64,000 nucleotides of DNA from Oceanicola sp. (GTDB taxonomy: Bacteria; Pseudomonadota; Alphaproteobacteria; Rhodobacterales; Rhodobacteraceae): NCBI GenBank assembly GCA_017792405.1, contig CP051231.1, forward strand, positions 3,170,062 through 3,234,061, in the 5' to 3' direction. Position numbers and translations under genes: made by a program. Under the pieces are notes generated by a model. That model was not told where the DNA came from. It did not search any database and saw only the letters and a list, made by a program, of their open reading frames with translations. Positions 1-8,160 of the stretch are shown here, piece after piece (within the stretch, counting starts at the first letter, position 1; every line of letters begins with the position of its first letter).

Positions 1-1213
1 GCGAAGCGTCGCCTGGCTTTCGGTTGTAGGCGTCGTAGCGGGCCCCCGCGATCACGTCGAACTGCGGTGACAGCTCAAAGGTGGCTTCGGCGAAGATCCC
101 GGTCGTCATTGCCTCAGCGGGCGGGAAGGTGGAGCGGGGCGCGCCATCGCGTGTGCCCTCCTGGCTCTCCTTGAAGACCTCAAGCCCGTAGACCACCTCA
201 ACTGGCACCCCGAAATCGAGCCGGGAGCGGTTGATGACCTCCAGCCCGAGACTGTCGTAGGTGGTTTCATCGAGGCGCGGGGCGCTTACGCGGTCTTCGG
301 TGATCTTCAGCCGGTCGCCGTAGAAGAGCACGGAAAGGTCCAACGCATCGGAGCCCTCGGGGGCATAGTCCCAACTGAAGCGGAAGCTTTGCTCATCGGC
401 TTCACGGTTCACCTCCGGGTTGGAACTGGAGGGCGCGCCATTGGCCGAGGCCAGCGTGAGGGCGCTGTCGTGATAGTCGGAGAAGCTGAACTCGACCCGG
501 CTGTCGGCGGAAGGCTCGAAGCCGAGCTTGATCATGGCATTCTGCTGGTCGAGCTCGGAGAATGGAATGTCGGCGCCGTCGCCGGAGGTGTAATTGGCGG
601 TGGTGTCGCGGGTGCCCAGGAACATGAGCGCATCCCAGTTACCCCAGTCTGCATAGACAGCGGTGTTGGCCGACCATTGCCCGCCGTTTGTGGAGTAGCC
701 CATGCCGACCCGTGCGCCGATGGTGCGGCCCTCTTCCAGCAGATCATCGGCATCGACGGTATCAACAGAGATGACCCCGCCCAGCGCGCCGGAGCCGTAG
801 AGCGTGGAGCCGCCGCCGCGTACCACTTCGACGCGTTTGACCAGCGCCGGATCAAGGAAGAAACGCCCGCGGTGACCTTGGTTGAAGTTGAACCGCCCGC
901 CATCGAAACGCAGCACGATCTGGTCATCGGTGAAGCCACGGATGTTGGGCTCTAGCGCAATCGCCCGCGGGCCGCCTCCGATGGTAACGCCCGGGATATC
1001 GCCGATAAGCTCGTTGAAATCTCCTGCCTGCCTGTTGAGCAGATTTTCGGCGTCCACTGCTGTGACGGACACTGGCGTATCGAGGATGAGGCGCTCGGTC
1101 CGTGCGGCGGATTCCACGTAGATCGGGTCAAGCGTGAAGGCGCTTTGCTGCGCCCAAGCGGGAGCCGCGAGTGCTACGGCTGCCGTGGTCGTATAGAGTG
1201 AGAATTGGCGCAT
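1..1213 (-). CDS. TonB-dependent outer-membrane receptor, 3' end outside window
   Basis: Outer-membrane gated channel for an iron complex or heme, energised by TonB; the substrate cannot be told. The visible 404 residues start at ATG 1213 (MRQFSLYTTTAAVALAAPAWAQ), after an AAGGGG ribosome site. They show a signal peptide cleaved near residue 21, a possible TonB box (LDPIYVES), and then the plug domain with TPVSVTAVDAE, NIRGFTDDQI and VEVVRGGGSTLYGSGALGG, which is the classic plug C-terminal motif. Beta-barrel repeats follow and run off the window at base 1. The style (FDGGRFNFNQGHRGRFFLDP) is closest to heme/hemoglobin-type receptors by recall. It is divergent from the aconitase-X operon, with 460 bases between them that contain an inverted repeat. 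Family sure; ligand unknown. Confidence 0.9.
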   Translation of the reverse strand, partial: MRQFSLYTTTAAVALAAPAWAQQSAFTLDPIYVESAARTERLILDTPVSVTAVDAENLLNRQAGDFNELIGDIPGVTIGGGPRAIALEPNIRGFTDDQIVLRFDGGRFNFNQGHRGRFFLDPALVKRVEVVRGGGSTLYGSGALGGVISVDTVDADDLLEEGRTIGARVGMGYSTNGGQWSANTAVYADWGNWDALMFLGTRDTTANYTSGDGADIPFSELDQQNAMIKLGFEPSADSRVEFSFSDYHDSALTLASANGAPSSSNPEVNREADEQSFRFSWDYAPEGSDALDLSVLFYGDRLKITEDRVSAPRLDETTYDSLGLEVINRSRLDFGVPVEVVYGLEVFKESQEGTRDGAPRSTFPPAEAMTTGIFAEATFELSPQFDVIAGARYDAYNRKPGDAS

Positions 1214-1673
1214 TTTGTCCCCTTCCGCCATGCGTTGCTCTGTGCAGGCCTGCCGGTAGGGTGGGTTGCGCTGATCGGGCACTAAGAAATCTGATAAAAA
1301 TTGTCAAGTATACTGATTGATCGGAATCGATCAGATCGACGCGCCGATGCCGCGAGGAGGCTAGAGGTCGGCTTTGGGGCAAACGGGTTTCAGTGACTGG
1401 AGTTCACAGAGGTAAAGCCCTGTATCCCAAGATCGGTTCGGCAAAAGGTGGGGCTCGATGCCGTTGCACCGCCGCAGGCCATTCGCACTTGCGTCAAGCC
1501 GCTGATCGACCAGAGTGCGCGGGCGACTAGAAGGGCTCGTCAGACTCTGCGTGGGTGCGGACAAGCGCCTGACCTTTCTCGTATCGCGAAAACTGATAGT
1601 CATTTTTCTCTGTTATCAAGAAAGGCTGCCAGGGTTAGCCTGTCCGAACAGCCAGCATTCCTGGGGAGGAGAG
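1214..1673. other. Divergent intergenic region, 460 bp
   Basis: Separates the TonB receptor (leftward) from the aconitase-X operon (rightward). The part next to the receptor (about 1285-1335) is AT-rich and holds a TTGACA hexamer on the minus strand plus a perfect inverted repeat at 1318-1333. The rest (1340-1660) has no convincing reading frame, no RNA gene I recognise and no obvious repeat. A strong ribosome site (GGGGAGGAG) precedes ATG 1674. The long leader could hold a regulator-binding region or a decayed gene. Confidence 0.5.
1318..1333. promoter_or_regulatory. Perfect inverted repeat, candidate operator of the TonB receptor gene
   Basis: TGATCG-GAAT-CGATCA, a perfect 6-bp inverted repeat with a 4-base spacer. 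It lies just upstream (receptor direction) of a TTGACA hexamer, about 105 bases before the receptor start. It resembles the general shape of alphaproteobacterial iron-responsive TGA...TCA boxes, but the spacing is N10 rather than the N9 I recall for the RirA-type box. Regulator unknown. Confidence 0.35.
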
Positions 1674-2948
1674 ATGCAGCTAACTGACACCGAAAAAGCC
1701 ATGCGCGACGGTTCAAACGGCCCTGCGGTGGCCCGCTCGATGGACCTTCTGATCCGCTATGGAGAGGCACTCGGCGCCGAGCGTCTGGTGGAAACGCGCA
1801 ACGTGGCGGGGGCCTACAATGCCTCTACGCCCTCGGTGCGCAGCCTCGCCGAAGAGGGCTTCGGCAGGGTATTCTCCGAACTGAACCTCGATAGTGACGA
1901 AGTAGTGGAGGTGCCGCGCATGGCGGTCCCGACCTGCCAGCTCATCACCGGGATCGACCTCGACAACCACGAACTTCAAGGCGCCGACCCCGCGCTGGTG
2001 GAAATGCAGCGCGCCGGCGAGAAGTACCTCGGCAAGCGCGGCGTCAACATGATGTGCACCTGCACGCCCTATCAGGTCGGCAACGTGCCGGTGCAGGGCG
2101 AGCATTGCGCCTGGATGGAGAGCTCTGCGGTGATCTACTGCAACTCGGTGCTGGGTGCCCGCACCAACGTTGAGGGCAAGGAAAGCACCGGTGCCGCCGG
2201 GCTGACCGGGCGCATCCCCTATTGGGGCCTGCACCGCCATGAGAACCGCCTTGCCAACCGGCTGATCCGGGTCGAGACCGAGGTGAACGACATGGCCGAC
2301 TGGGGCGTGCTTGGCTACTTCACTGGTTTCGAGGTGGAGGAGAACAACCCCGCCTTTGAAGGGCTGACCTACCTGCCCGACCTGATGAAGCTCAAGCACT
2401 TCGGTGCCGCCGCCGCCTCCTCGGGTGGGGTGGAGATGTATCACATGCCGGGGATCACTCCTGAAGCGCCAACGATGGATGCGGCCTTTGGCGGCACGGC
2501 CCGGCCCGAAGCCATTGTCTTCGGTGAGGCCGAGAAGCGGCGGACATGGGCGCGGTTGCAAAACGCGACCGACCGCAAGCTCGACTTCGTGATGCTGGGC
2601 TGTCCCCACAACTCGATTGAGCAGATGTCGCTGGTAGCCGAGTTGCTTGAAGGGCGGAAGATCCACCCCGACACAGCGCTTTGGGTACATACTCCCCGCG
2701 CCATCCGGCAGATCGCGGATCGCTCCGGCTACACCGATATCATCCGTGCCGCCGGCGGTGAGGTAATGTCGGACACCTGCCCTTCGATTTCGCGGCGGAT
2801 GCCAGAGGGCGTGCGCGTGATCGCGACCGACAGCGCCAAGCAGGCGCATTACCTGCCCGCCATCGGCAAGGTCCAAGGCTGGTTCGGCTCGGTGCAGCAA
2901 TGCGTCGACAGCGCCGTGGCTGGTGAATGGCTGGGGGTGGTGCAATGA
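1674..2948 (+). CDS. Aconitase X (AcnX, DUF521) large catalytic subunit
   Basis: Dehydratase of the aconitase-X family. Characterised bacterial members dehydrate cis-3-hydroxy-L-proline, and archaeal ones act on phosphomevalonate. I choose ATG 1674 (MQLTDTEKAMRDG), nine bases after GGGGAGGAG, giving 424 residues, the usual size. Visible family features are the start LTDTEKAMRDG, the Cys-containing GVNMMCTCTPY, the GEHCAWMESSAVIYCNSVLGART stretch (split here as GEHCAWMESS then AVIYCNSVLGART), FVMLGCPHNS and VMSDTCPS, which carry conserved Cys residues able to bind iron or an Fe-S cluster. The separate small subunit follows with an ATGA overlap, so this is the two-gene form. Cotranscription with a TAXI transporter, an FAD oxidoreductase and a dioxygenase argues for catabolism of an imported hydroxy acid; the real substrate is open. 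Confidence 0.9.
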   Translation: MQLTDTEKAMRDGSNGPAVARSMDLLIRYGEALGAERLVETRNVAGAYNASTPSVRSLAEEGFGRVFSELNLDSDEVVEVPRMAVPTCQLITGIDLDNHELQGADPALVEMQRAGEKYLGKRGVNMMCTCTPYQVGNVPVQGEHCAWMESSAVIYCNSVLGARTNVEGKESTGAAGLTGRIPYWGLHRHENRLANRLIRVETEVNDMADWGVLGYFTGFEVEENNPAFEGLTYLPDLMKLKHFGAAAASSGGVEMYHMPGITPEAPTMDAAFGGTARPEAIVFGEAEKRRTWARLQNATDRKLDFVMLGCPHNSIEQMSLVAELLEGRKIHPDTALWVHTPRAIRQIADRSGYTDIIRAAGGEVMSDTCPSISRRMPEGVRVIATDSAKQAHYLPAIGKVQGWFGSVQQCVDSAVAGEWLGVVQ

Positions 2949-3385
2949 GCGAGACCGCAGCGCAATCGCGCGTCATCACCCTGAGGGGCCGCAAGGTGGT
3001 GGGTGGCAAGGCCCGCGCCGAAGCATTGGTGACCACGCAGACCATTTCTGGCTGGGGCGGGATCAACGAGCGCGACGGCTCGGTGATCGAACTGCACCAC
3101 GAACTGAACGGGCAGAGTTTTGCGGGCAAGGTGCTGGTCTTTCCCGGCGCCAAGGGCAGCTCGGGCTGGTCGGCCTACTTTCACATGTGCCGCCTTAACG
3201 GCACCGCCCCGGCGGCGATGATCTTTACACGGATGACCACCAAGATCGCGCTCGGCGCGGTGGTGACACGGGTGCCTACGGTGACGGACCTCGATGGCGA
3301 CCCATTCGAGTTGATCGAGAGCGGTGATCTCGTGGAGGTCGATGCCGACGCCGGGACCGTGACCATCACCAAGCCGCCGGGCTGA
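2945..3385 (+). CDS. Aconitase X small (swivel, DUF126) subunit
   Basis: Swivel-domain partner of the preceding AcnX large subunit; together they form the active dehydratase. ATG 2945 overlaps the large-subunit stop as ATGA, giving 146 residues (MSETAAQSRVITLRGRKVVG). Family features are the opening RKVVGGKARAEALVT, the turn ISGWGGIN, and VLVFPGAKGSSGWS, the glycine/serine-rich loop that faces the active site in the aconitase swivel domain. Translational coupling fits a 1:1 complex. A stem-loop and a strong ribosome site (AAGGAGG) separate it from the binding-protein gene downstream. Confidence 0.9.
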   Translation: MSETAAQSRVITLRGRKVVGGKARAEALVTTQTISGWGGINERDGSVIELHHELNGQSFAGKVLVFPGAKGSSGWSAYFHMCRLNGTAPAAMIFTRMTTKIALGAVVTRVPTVTDLDGDPFELIESGDLVEVDADAGTVTITKPPG

Positions 3386-3399
3386 GGGAACTGCCCGGA

Positions 3400-3428
3400 C
3401 CGGCGCACCTGGGAGGGTGTCGCGCCGG
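3400..3428 (+). promoter_or_regulatory. Intercistronic stem-loop between acnX genes and TAXI binding protein
   Basis: CCGGCGC (3400-3406) pairs perfectly with GCGCCGG (3422-3428) around a 15-base loop that can itself pair in part. No T-run follows, so it is not a classic terminator. A second short GC stem (GGGGC/GCCCC) lies near 3444-3460. Probably an mRNA-stability or processing element upstream of the highly expressed binding-protein gene. Confidence 0.45.
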
Positions 3429-3484
3429 ACCAACCGGAAGAAAGGGGCAGACCCGCCCCGACCAACAAGGAGGAGACCAAACAG

Positions 3485-4684
3485 ATGTTGAAACGCGCAA
3501 CCCACCTGCTGGCAGGTGCCGCTCTTGCGATGGGGCTGACCACCGCAAGCGCCTCTGCACAGGACTACGAATGGCCCGATTACTTTTCGGTCATCACCCC
3601 CATTGTGGGCACCGCAAACCACTCGCTTGCTGTGGCCTGGACTGCCGAGTTCTCGGCCCAGACCGCCAGTCGCGCCCGGGTGCTGCCCGCCCCCAACGGC
3701 TATGCCCGCGCAGAGTGGCTGAGCACCGGCGAGGGGCTGGTCGCGATGATGCAGGCCAGCGACTACTTTGACCTGATGGATGCCAACGAGGGCTATGCCA
3801 CCACGAGCGGCGGGCCTTCGGATAGCCGCGTGGCGGTGATGAACATGATCACCCCCTGGGGTTATATGGTGCGCGGTGACAGCGAGATCGAAAGCTTCGA
3901 GGATATCGGCCCGGGCACGCGCATCGCCTTTTCGCCCTCCTCCTCCTTCCTCGTGGCGGGCGTGGACGCGCTGCTGGCGTACCGTGGCCTGAGCCGCGAT
4001 GACGTGGAGCTTGTCGAGGTCGGCAACTACGGCGCTAACACCCGTATCACCGTGGAAGGCCGCGCCGATGTGACCTTCACCTCACCGCTCTCCGGCACCA
4101 GCTACGAGGCCGAGGCCAACCCGCAGGGCATTCGCTGGCTGCCGTTGCCCGAACGCGAAGCCGACCCTGAGGCCTTTGACCGCTACCGCGCGATCCAGCC
4201 GGGCTACGTGCCGGCCACGATCACCTCGGGTGTGCCCACTTCGCAAGGGCTGAACATGGATCACGCCTTTCAGGCCAACCACGTGATGGCCGATGGCGAT
4301 GAGGAGTTCGTCTACCAGCTGTCCAAGTGGCTGGACGAGCACCATGGCGACTTCGAGAAGGACTTCACCCACGCCAAGATGATGTCGATGGCGAGCCTCG
4401 AGAACTTCCTAAACGTGGGCGCGCTTCAGCCAGTGCATGACGGTGCCATTCGCTACCTGAAGGAAAAGGGCGTTTGGACCGACGCACATCAGGCCCGTCA
4501 GGACAAGCTGGTGGCTTTGGCCGAGGACCGGGTGGCGCTCTGGCAGGAAACGCTGGCTGAGGCGCAGGAGAAGGGCATCGATGTCTCGCCCGACAGCGCC
4601 GAGTTCACCGAGCTCTGGACTGCCAAGCGCGAGGCCGCGAGCGACGGCAAGACATATGGCGAGATGGTTCTCTCGATCGAGTGA
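3485..4684 (+). CDS. TAXI-family TRAP transporter solute-binding protein
   Basis: Periplasmic binding protein that delivers a small organic acid or related anion to the fused TRAP permease encoded next. The 399 residues start at ATG 3485 after AAGGAGG, with a clear signal peptide (MLKRATHLLAGAALAMGLT, cleavage after ASASA near residue 25). TAXI features include VIGTANHSLAVAW-type glycine/serine-rich N-terminus, the segment PGTRIAFSPSSSFLVAG and VEVGNYGANTRI. It is somewhat longer than the usual 320-340 residues, with an extended C-terminal helical region. Its place between the AcnX genes and the permease indicates that the AcnX substrate, or its precursor, is the ligand. Confidence 0.88.
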   Translation: MLKRATHLLAGAALAMGLTTASASAQDYEWPDYFSVITPIVGTANHSLAVAWTAEFSAQTASRARVLPAPNGYARAEWLSTGEGLVAMMQASDYFDLMDANEGYATTSGGPSDSRVAVMNMITPWGYMVRGDSEIESFEDIGPGTRIAFSPSSSFLVAGVDALLAYRGLSRDDVELVEVGNYGANTRITVEGRADVTFTSPLSGTSYEAEANPQGIRWLPLPEREADPEAFDRYRAIQPGYVPATITSGVPTSQGLNMDHAFQANHVMADGDEEFVYQLSKWLDEHHGDFEKDFTHAKMMSMASLENFLNVGALQPVHDGAIRYLKEKGVWTDAHQARQDKLVALAEDRVALWQETLAEAQEKGIDVSPDSAEFTELWTAKREAASDGKTYGEMVLSIE

Positions 4685-4694
4685 ACCCTCACCT

Positions 4695-4726
4695 GCCGCC
4701 CGCATTCCCCCAGAGATGCGGGCGGC
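4695..4726 (+). promoter_or_regulatory. Strong stem-loop between TAXI binding-protein and permease genes
   Basis: GCCGCCCGCAT (4695-4705) pairs with ATGCGGGCGGC (4716-4726): an 11-bp perfect stem with a 10-base loop, ten bases after the binding-protein stop and 47 bases before the permease start. There is no downstream T-run. In TRAP and ABC operons such stems usually protect the upstream mRNA and lower permease expression. Confidence 0.65.
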
Positions 4727-4772
4727 GAAATCTCCAACCCAACACACCGGCCATTGCGCCGAAGGGCCAGAC

Positions 4773-6761
4773 ATGAGCACCGACCAGACACCCCAGACCA
4801 AAGCTCTCACAGATGAGGCCGAAGCGGCCGCCGCAGCCGCAGCAGTGCCGCAGAGCTTTCGCGATCAGGCCGAAGAACGCTGGCTCTCGATGCCGCGCTG
4901 GGTGCGCGCTCTGGTGCTGGCGATGTCGGCCAGCGGTGTCGCACTCTCGGTGGCTTACATCTTCGCCATCGTTCCGATGCTCGATCTGACCTATTACTTC
5001 CTGCTGATGGCCGCCTTCCTGCCGGTGGTCTACCTGCTGCTCCCTGCATGGACGAGCGAAGACCGGGTGACGTGGGCAAGCTACCTGCCGGCCATCGCGA
5101 TCTGCGGCCTCACACTCTTCATGGCCTACCAAGCCCGTGGCCTCGTTTTCGGCACCTGGGTGCCGGTCAAGGAGACGTGGCAACTGGTGGTAGCCTCGGC
5201 CATCTTCCTGCTGATCCTCGAGGCCGCGCGGCGCTCGGGCGGCTACATCTTCCTCGTCATCGTCATCGCGCTGGCGCTCTACCCGGTCTACGCCTTCTAC
5301 ATGCCCGGAATCCTCTGGGGTCCGCCGACGACGCTTTCGCGCACCATCGCCTTCAACGTCTTCTCGGGCGACGCGATGCTGGGCGTGGTGACGCGGGTGG
5401 TGGGCGAGTTGATCATCGGCTTCCTGATCCTCGCCGCCCTGATGGTGGCGACCGGCGCGGCGGACTTCTTCCTCAACCTCGCCATGGCGCTGATGGGCAC
5501 CTCGCGGGGCGGGGCGGCCAAGGTGAGTGTGCTTGCCTCGGGCTTCTTCGGCTCGCTCTCGGGGTCGATCTTCGGCAACGTGGTCTCGACCGGCTCGGTC
5601 ACCATCCCGAGCATGAAGAAGGCGGGCTTCCCCGGCCACTATGCTGGCGCGCTGGAGGCCTGTGCCTCGACCGGGGGCATGCTGATGCCGCCGGTTATGG
5701 GCGCGGTGGCGTTCATCATGGCCGACTTTACCAACACCGAATATCGGGTGATCGTGCTGGCCGCGCTGATCCCTTCGCTGCTCTACTACTTCGGCCTCTA
5801 TTGCCACGTTGACGGCTTTGCCGCCCGCAATGGGCTGAAAGGCCTCAAGCGGGCCGACCTGCCCCGGGTCGCCGCGGTGCTGAAGGATGGCTGGCCGTTC
5901 CTCGTGGTGCTCGCCTTCCTCGTCTGGGGCCTCGTCTTCATGCGCTGGGAGCGGCTGACGCCCTTCTATGCCTCGGCCCTGCTGCTGGTGCTGACCACGC
6001 TGCACCCGCGCCTGCGCATCCGACTGAACCGCATCCCGGACCTGTTCTACCAGATCACCAAGCTGCTGAGCCAAACGATGGGGCTGCTTCTGCCCACGAG
6101 CTTCATCCTCGGCGGCCTCATGGCCACCGGTGTGGCCCCGGTGATCGCCGCCAGCCTCGTGCGGATGGGTGGCGACGGCCTCGTGCCTGTGCTGGCCATC
6201 GGGATCGGCGTTTGCCTGATCTTCGGGATGCTGGGCATGATCGTGGCCGCCTACCTGATGCTGGCGCTCACCCTCGCCCCAGCACTGGAGCAGATCGCGG
6301 GCCTCAACACCCTCGCGATCCACCTCTTCATCGCCTATTACGCCTCGCTCGCCGCAATCACACCGCCGGTGGCGCTGGCCGCCTTCCTCGCCTCGCGGAT
6401 CTCCGACAGTGACCCGATCAAGACCAGTGTTCACGCGGCACGGCTAGGCATCGTGCTCTACTTCGTACCGATTTTCTTCCTGTTCGAGCCAGCGCTGATC
6501 CTGCAGGGGCCGTTCTACCTGACGGTCATCTGGACCGCGCTGAACATCCTCGCTGTCATCACCATTGCTGCCGCCTCCGAAGGCTACGTGCCTTGGCGTG
6601 GCAGGCTGGCGGGATGGGCGCGATGGCCCCTCTTTGGCTGCGGGCTGATCATCGGCTTCCCCGAATGGTCTAGCACCGCCATCGGCCTCGCCCTCGCCGC
6701 CGCGCTGGTGCTGCTGGGCAGCCGGGCGGAGGCGCGGGACGCCCCCGCCAGCGCAACCTGA
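4773..6761 (+). CDS. TRAP transporter fused permease (4TM + 12TM), TAXI type
   Basis: Inner-membrane permease that couples sodium entry to uptake of the ligand captured by the preceding TAXI protein. I take ATG 4773 (MSTDQTPQTKAL), giving 662 residues; upstream in-frame codons would cover the stem-loop. A soluble N-terminus of about 45 residues is followed by hydrophobic segments for the small-permease part and then a DctM-like part. The latter has GFFGSLSGSIFGNVVSTGSVTIP, quoted here as GSLSGSIFGN and STGSVTIPSMKKAGFPGHYA, plus EACASTGGMLMPPVMGA, and near the C-terminus ASLAAITPPVALAAF, all typical of fused TRAP permeases. The ribosome site is weak (AGGGCC), consistent with low permease output. 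Confidence 0.92.
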   Translation: MSTDQTPQTKALTDEAEAAAAAAAVPQSFRDQAEERWLSMPRWVRALVLAMSASGVALSVAYIFAIVPMLDLTYYFLLMAAFLPVVYLLLPAWTSEDRVTWASYLPAIAICGLTLFMAYQARGLVFGTWVPVKETWQLVVASAIFLLILEAARRSGGYIFLVIVIALALYPVYAFYMPGILWGPPTTLSRTIAFNVFSGDAMLGVVTRVVGELIIGFLILAALMVATGAADFFLNLAMALMGTSRGGAAKVSVLASGFFGSLSGSIFGNVVSTGSVTIPSMKKAGFPGHYAGALEACASTGGMLMPPVMGAVAFIMADFTNTEYRVIVLAALIPSLLYYFGLYCHVDGFAARNGLKGLKRADLPRVAAVLKDGWPFLVVLAFLVWGLVFMRWERLTPFYASALLLVLTTLHPRLRIRLNRIPDLFYQITKLLSQTMGLLLPTSFILGGLMATGVAPVIAASLVRMGGDGLVPVLAIGIGVCLIFGMLGMIVAAYLMLALTLAPALEQIAGLNTLAIHLFIAYYASLAAITPPVALAAFLASRISDSDPIKTSVHAARLGIVLYFVPIFFLFEPALILQGPFYLTVIWTALNILAVITIAAASEGYVPWRGRLAGWARWPLFGCGLIIGFPEWSSTAIGLALAAALVLLGSRAEARDAPASAT

Positions 6762-6820
6762 CACACAGGCGGGTCAAACACCCGCATCACCGACACAGCA
6801 TTTCAACGGAGTCTATACGC

Positions 6821-8137
6821 ATGTCTTACGGTCGCCCGATTAACCCCGCCACGACAGTGGTGCGCCACAACGGCGAAACCCTGCACCGCGAACTGGAGGT
6901 GGACCTCTGCGTGATCGGCGCGGGCATCTCCGGCACCACCACGGCGCTGGAGGCCGCGAAGCTGGGCAAGAAGGTGGCCATTGTCGACGGCCTCCCCGCG
7001 CTCGGCGGGCAGGCAGTGAACTCGATCATCGGCACCTTCTGCGGCCTCTACCAGAATGGCACCCACGGCCACCGCTACACCTTTGGCATCGCCGATGAGA
7101 TGCTGGCCTACCTTGAGGCCAACGACGCTTGTTATTACCGCCACGGCCCGATGACGACCGTGGTGCATTACAACGAGGTCGCCCTCTCCCGCTGGGTCGA
7201 AACCTCGCTCGACGCCGCAGGCGTGATCCCGATCACCGGCGCCATCCTGCGGGAGGTCGAGCGCGACGGGCGGCGGATCACCGCGGCCAAACTCGTCACC
7301 CGCTACGGCGACGTCACGGTGCGCGCGGAGGGCTTTGCCGACTGCTCAGGCGATGCCGCGCTGGCCTATCTCGCCGGGCTCGAATGCCGCGAGCCCGATG
7401 AAAAGGTCTATGGCACCCAGCAATGCGTGGTGGAGGGGCTGAACACCGAGGTCGATCCGCCCGAGCGCGACGAACTCTCCGAGCGCATCGCGCAGAAGGC
7501 CAAGGACTATGGCCTCCTGCGCCACGGCGGCATTGCCTTCTACTTCCCCGGCAAGGACGTGGCGGTCCTGAACATGACCCATATGGAAACCCCGCTCGAC
7601 CCTCTGGAGGCCTCGAAGATGGGGCAGTTCGGCAAGGAGCAAGTGGACCGCGGGATCGAGCTCTTGAAGGCCGAGTACCCCGCGTTCTTCGGCAATATCC
7701 GTGTTCGCAGCTACGGCTTCCCCGGCATCCGACAAACCCGTTGGATCAAAGGCGCGCATCATCTCGTCGTGGATGAGGTGGTGGGCCAGAAGAAGTTCGA
7801 AGACGCCATCGGTCGAACTGCATGGCCGATCGAGTTGCACAACGCGCCCGAGGGCTTCGTCTGGAACACCTTCGACGAGAACCACACCCACTACATCCCC
7901 TTCGGCTCGATGATCTGCCCAGAGGCCGACAACCTCGTCGCCGTGGGTCGCTGCATCGACGGTGATCCGGCGGCACTCAGCTCGGTCCGGGTGATGGGCC
8001 CCTGCATGGCGCAGGGCATGGCCGCTGCCCAAGCGCTGGACCTCGCCGGCTCCGGCTCCGTGCACCAGCTCGACATGGCCGCGCTGCAAGAGCGGCTTTC
8101 CGACAACCTGACCCGCACCGACGGTGTGGCCCCGTAA
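6821..8137 (+). CDS. FAD-dependent oxidoreductase
   Basis: Flavoprotein oxidoreductase of the FAD_oxidored type (PF12831-like). The 438 residues begin at ATG 6821. A dinucleotide-binding motif VIGAGISGTTTALEAAKLG lies at residues 31-49, followed by the acidic strand end VAIVDG and by GLPALGGQAVNSI, which contacts FAD in this family. DCSGDAALAYLAG in the middle and the C-terminal VAVGRCIDGDPAALSSVRVMG are further family signatures. The likely job is dehydrogenation of an imported hydroxy or saturated carboxylic acid before or after the AcnX step. It lies between the permease and dioxygenase genes in the same direction (59 and 23 base gaps), so it is part of the operon. The substrate cannot be read from sequence. 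Confidence 0.85.
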   Translation: MSYGRPINPATTVVRHNGETLHRELEVDLCVIGAGISGTTTALEAAKLGKKVAIVDGLPALGGQAVNSIIGTFCGLYQNGTHGHRYTFGIADEMLAYLEANDACYYRHGPMTTVVHYNEVALSRWVETSLDAAGVIPITGAILREVERDGRRITAAKLVTRYGDVTVRAEGFADCSGDAALAYLAGLECREPDEKVYGTQQCVVEGLNTEVDPPERDELSERIAQKAKDYGLLRHGGIAFYFPGKDVAVLNMTHMETPLDPLEASKMGQFGKEQVDRGIELLKAEYPAFFGNIRVRSYGFPGIRQTRWIKGAHHLVVDEVVGQKKFEDAIGRTAWPIELHNAPEGFVWNTFDENHTHYIPFGSMICPEADNLVAVGRCIDGDPAALSSVRVMGPCMAQGMAAAQALDLAGSGSVHQLDMAALQERLSDNLTRTDGVAP

Positions 8138-8160
8138 GATGTGATGAGAGGAGACTGACC

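Noticed and set aside
1361..1603. Possible transposase or gene remnant in the 1214-1673 spacer
   Set aside because: No recognisable family motif, inverted repeat or target duplication; length is within chance for this GC content.
1713..2945. Long reading frame antisense to the AcnX large-subunit gene
   Set aside because: Composition is an artefact of high-GC codon use (His, Arg, Gly rich), with no family motif; the plus strand encodes a clear AcnX protein.
4689..6434. 581-codon frame antisense to the fused TRAP permease
   Set aside because: Highly charged, low-complexity His/Arg/Glu/Gly sequence opposite a hydrophobic permease, the expected mirror of membrane-protein codons.
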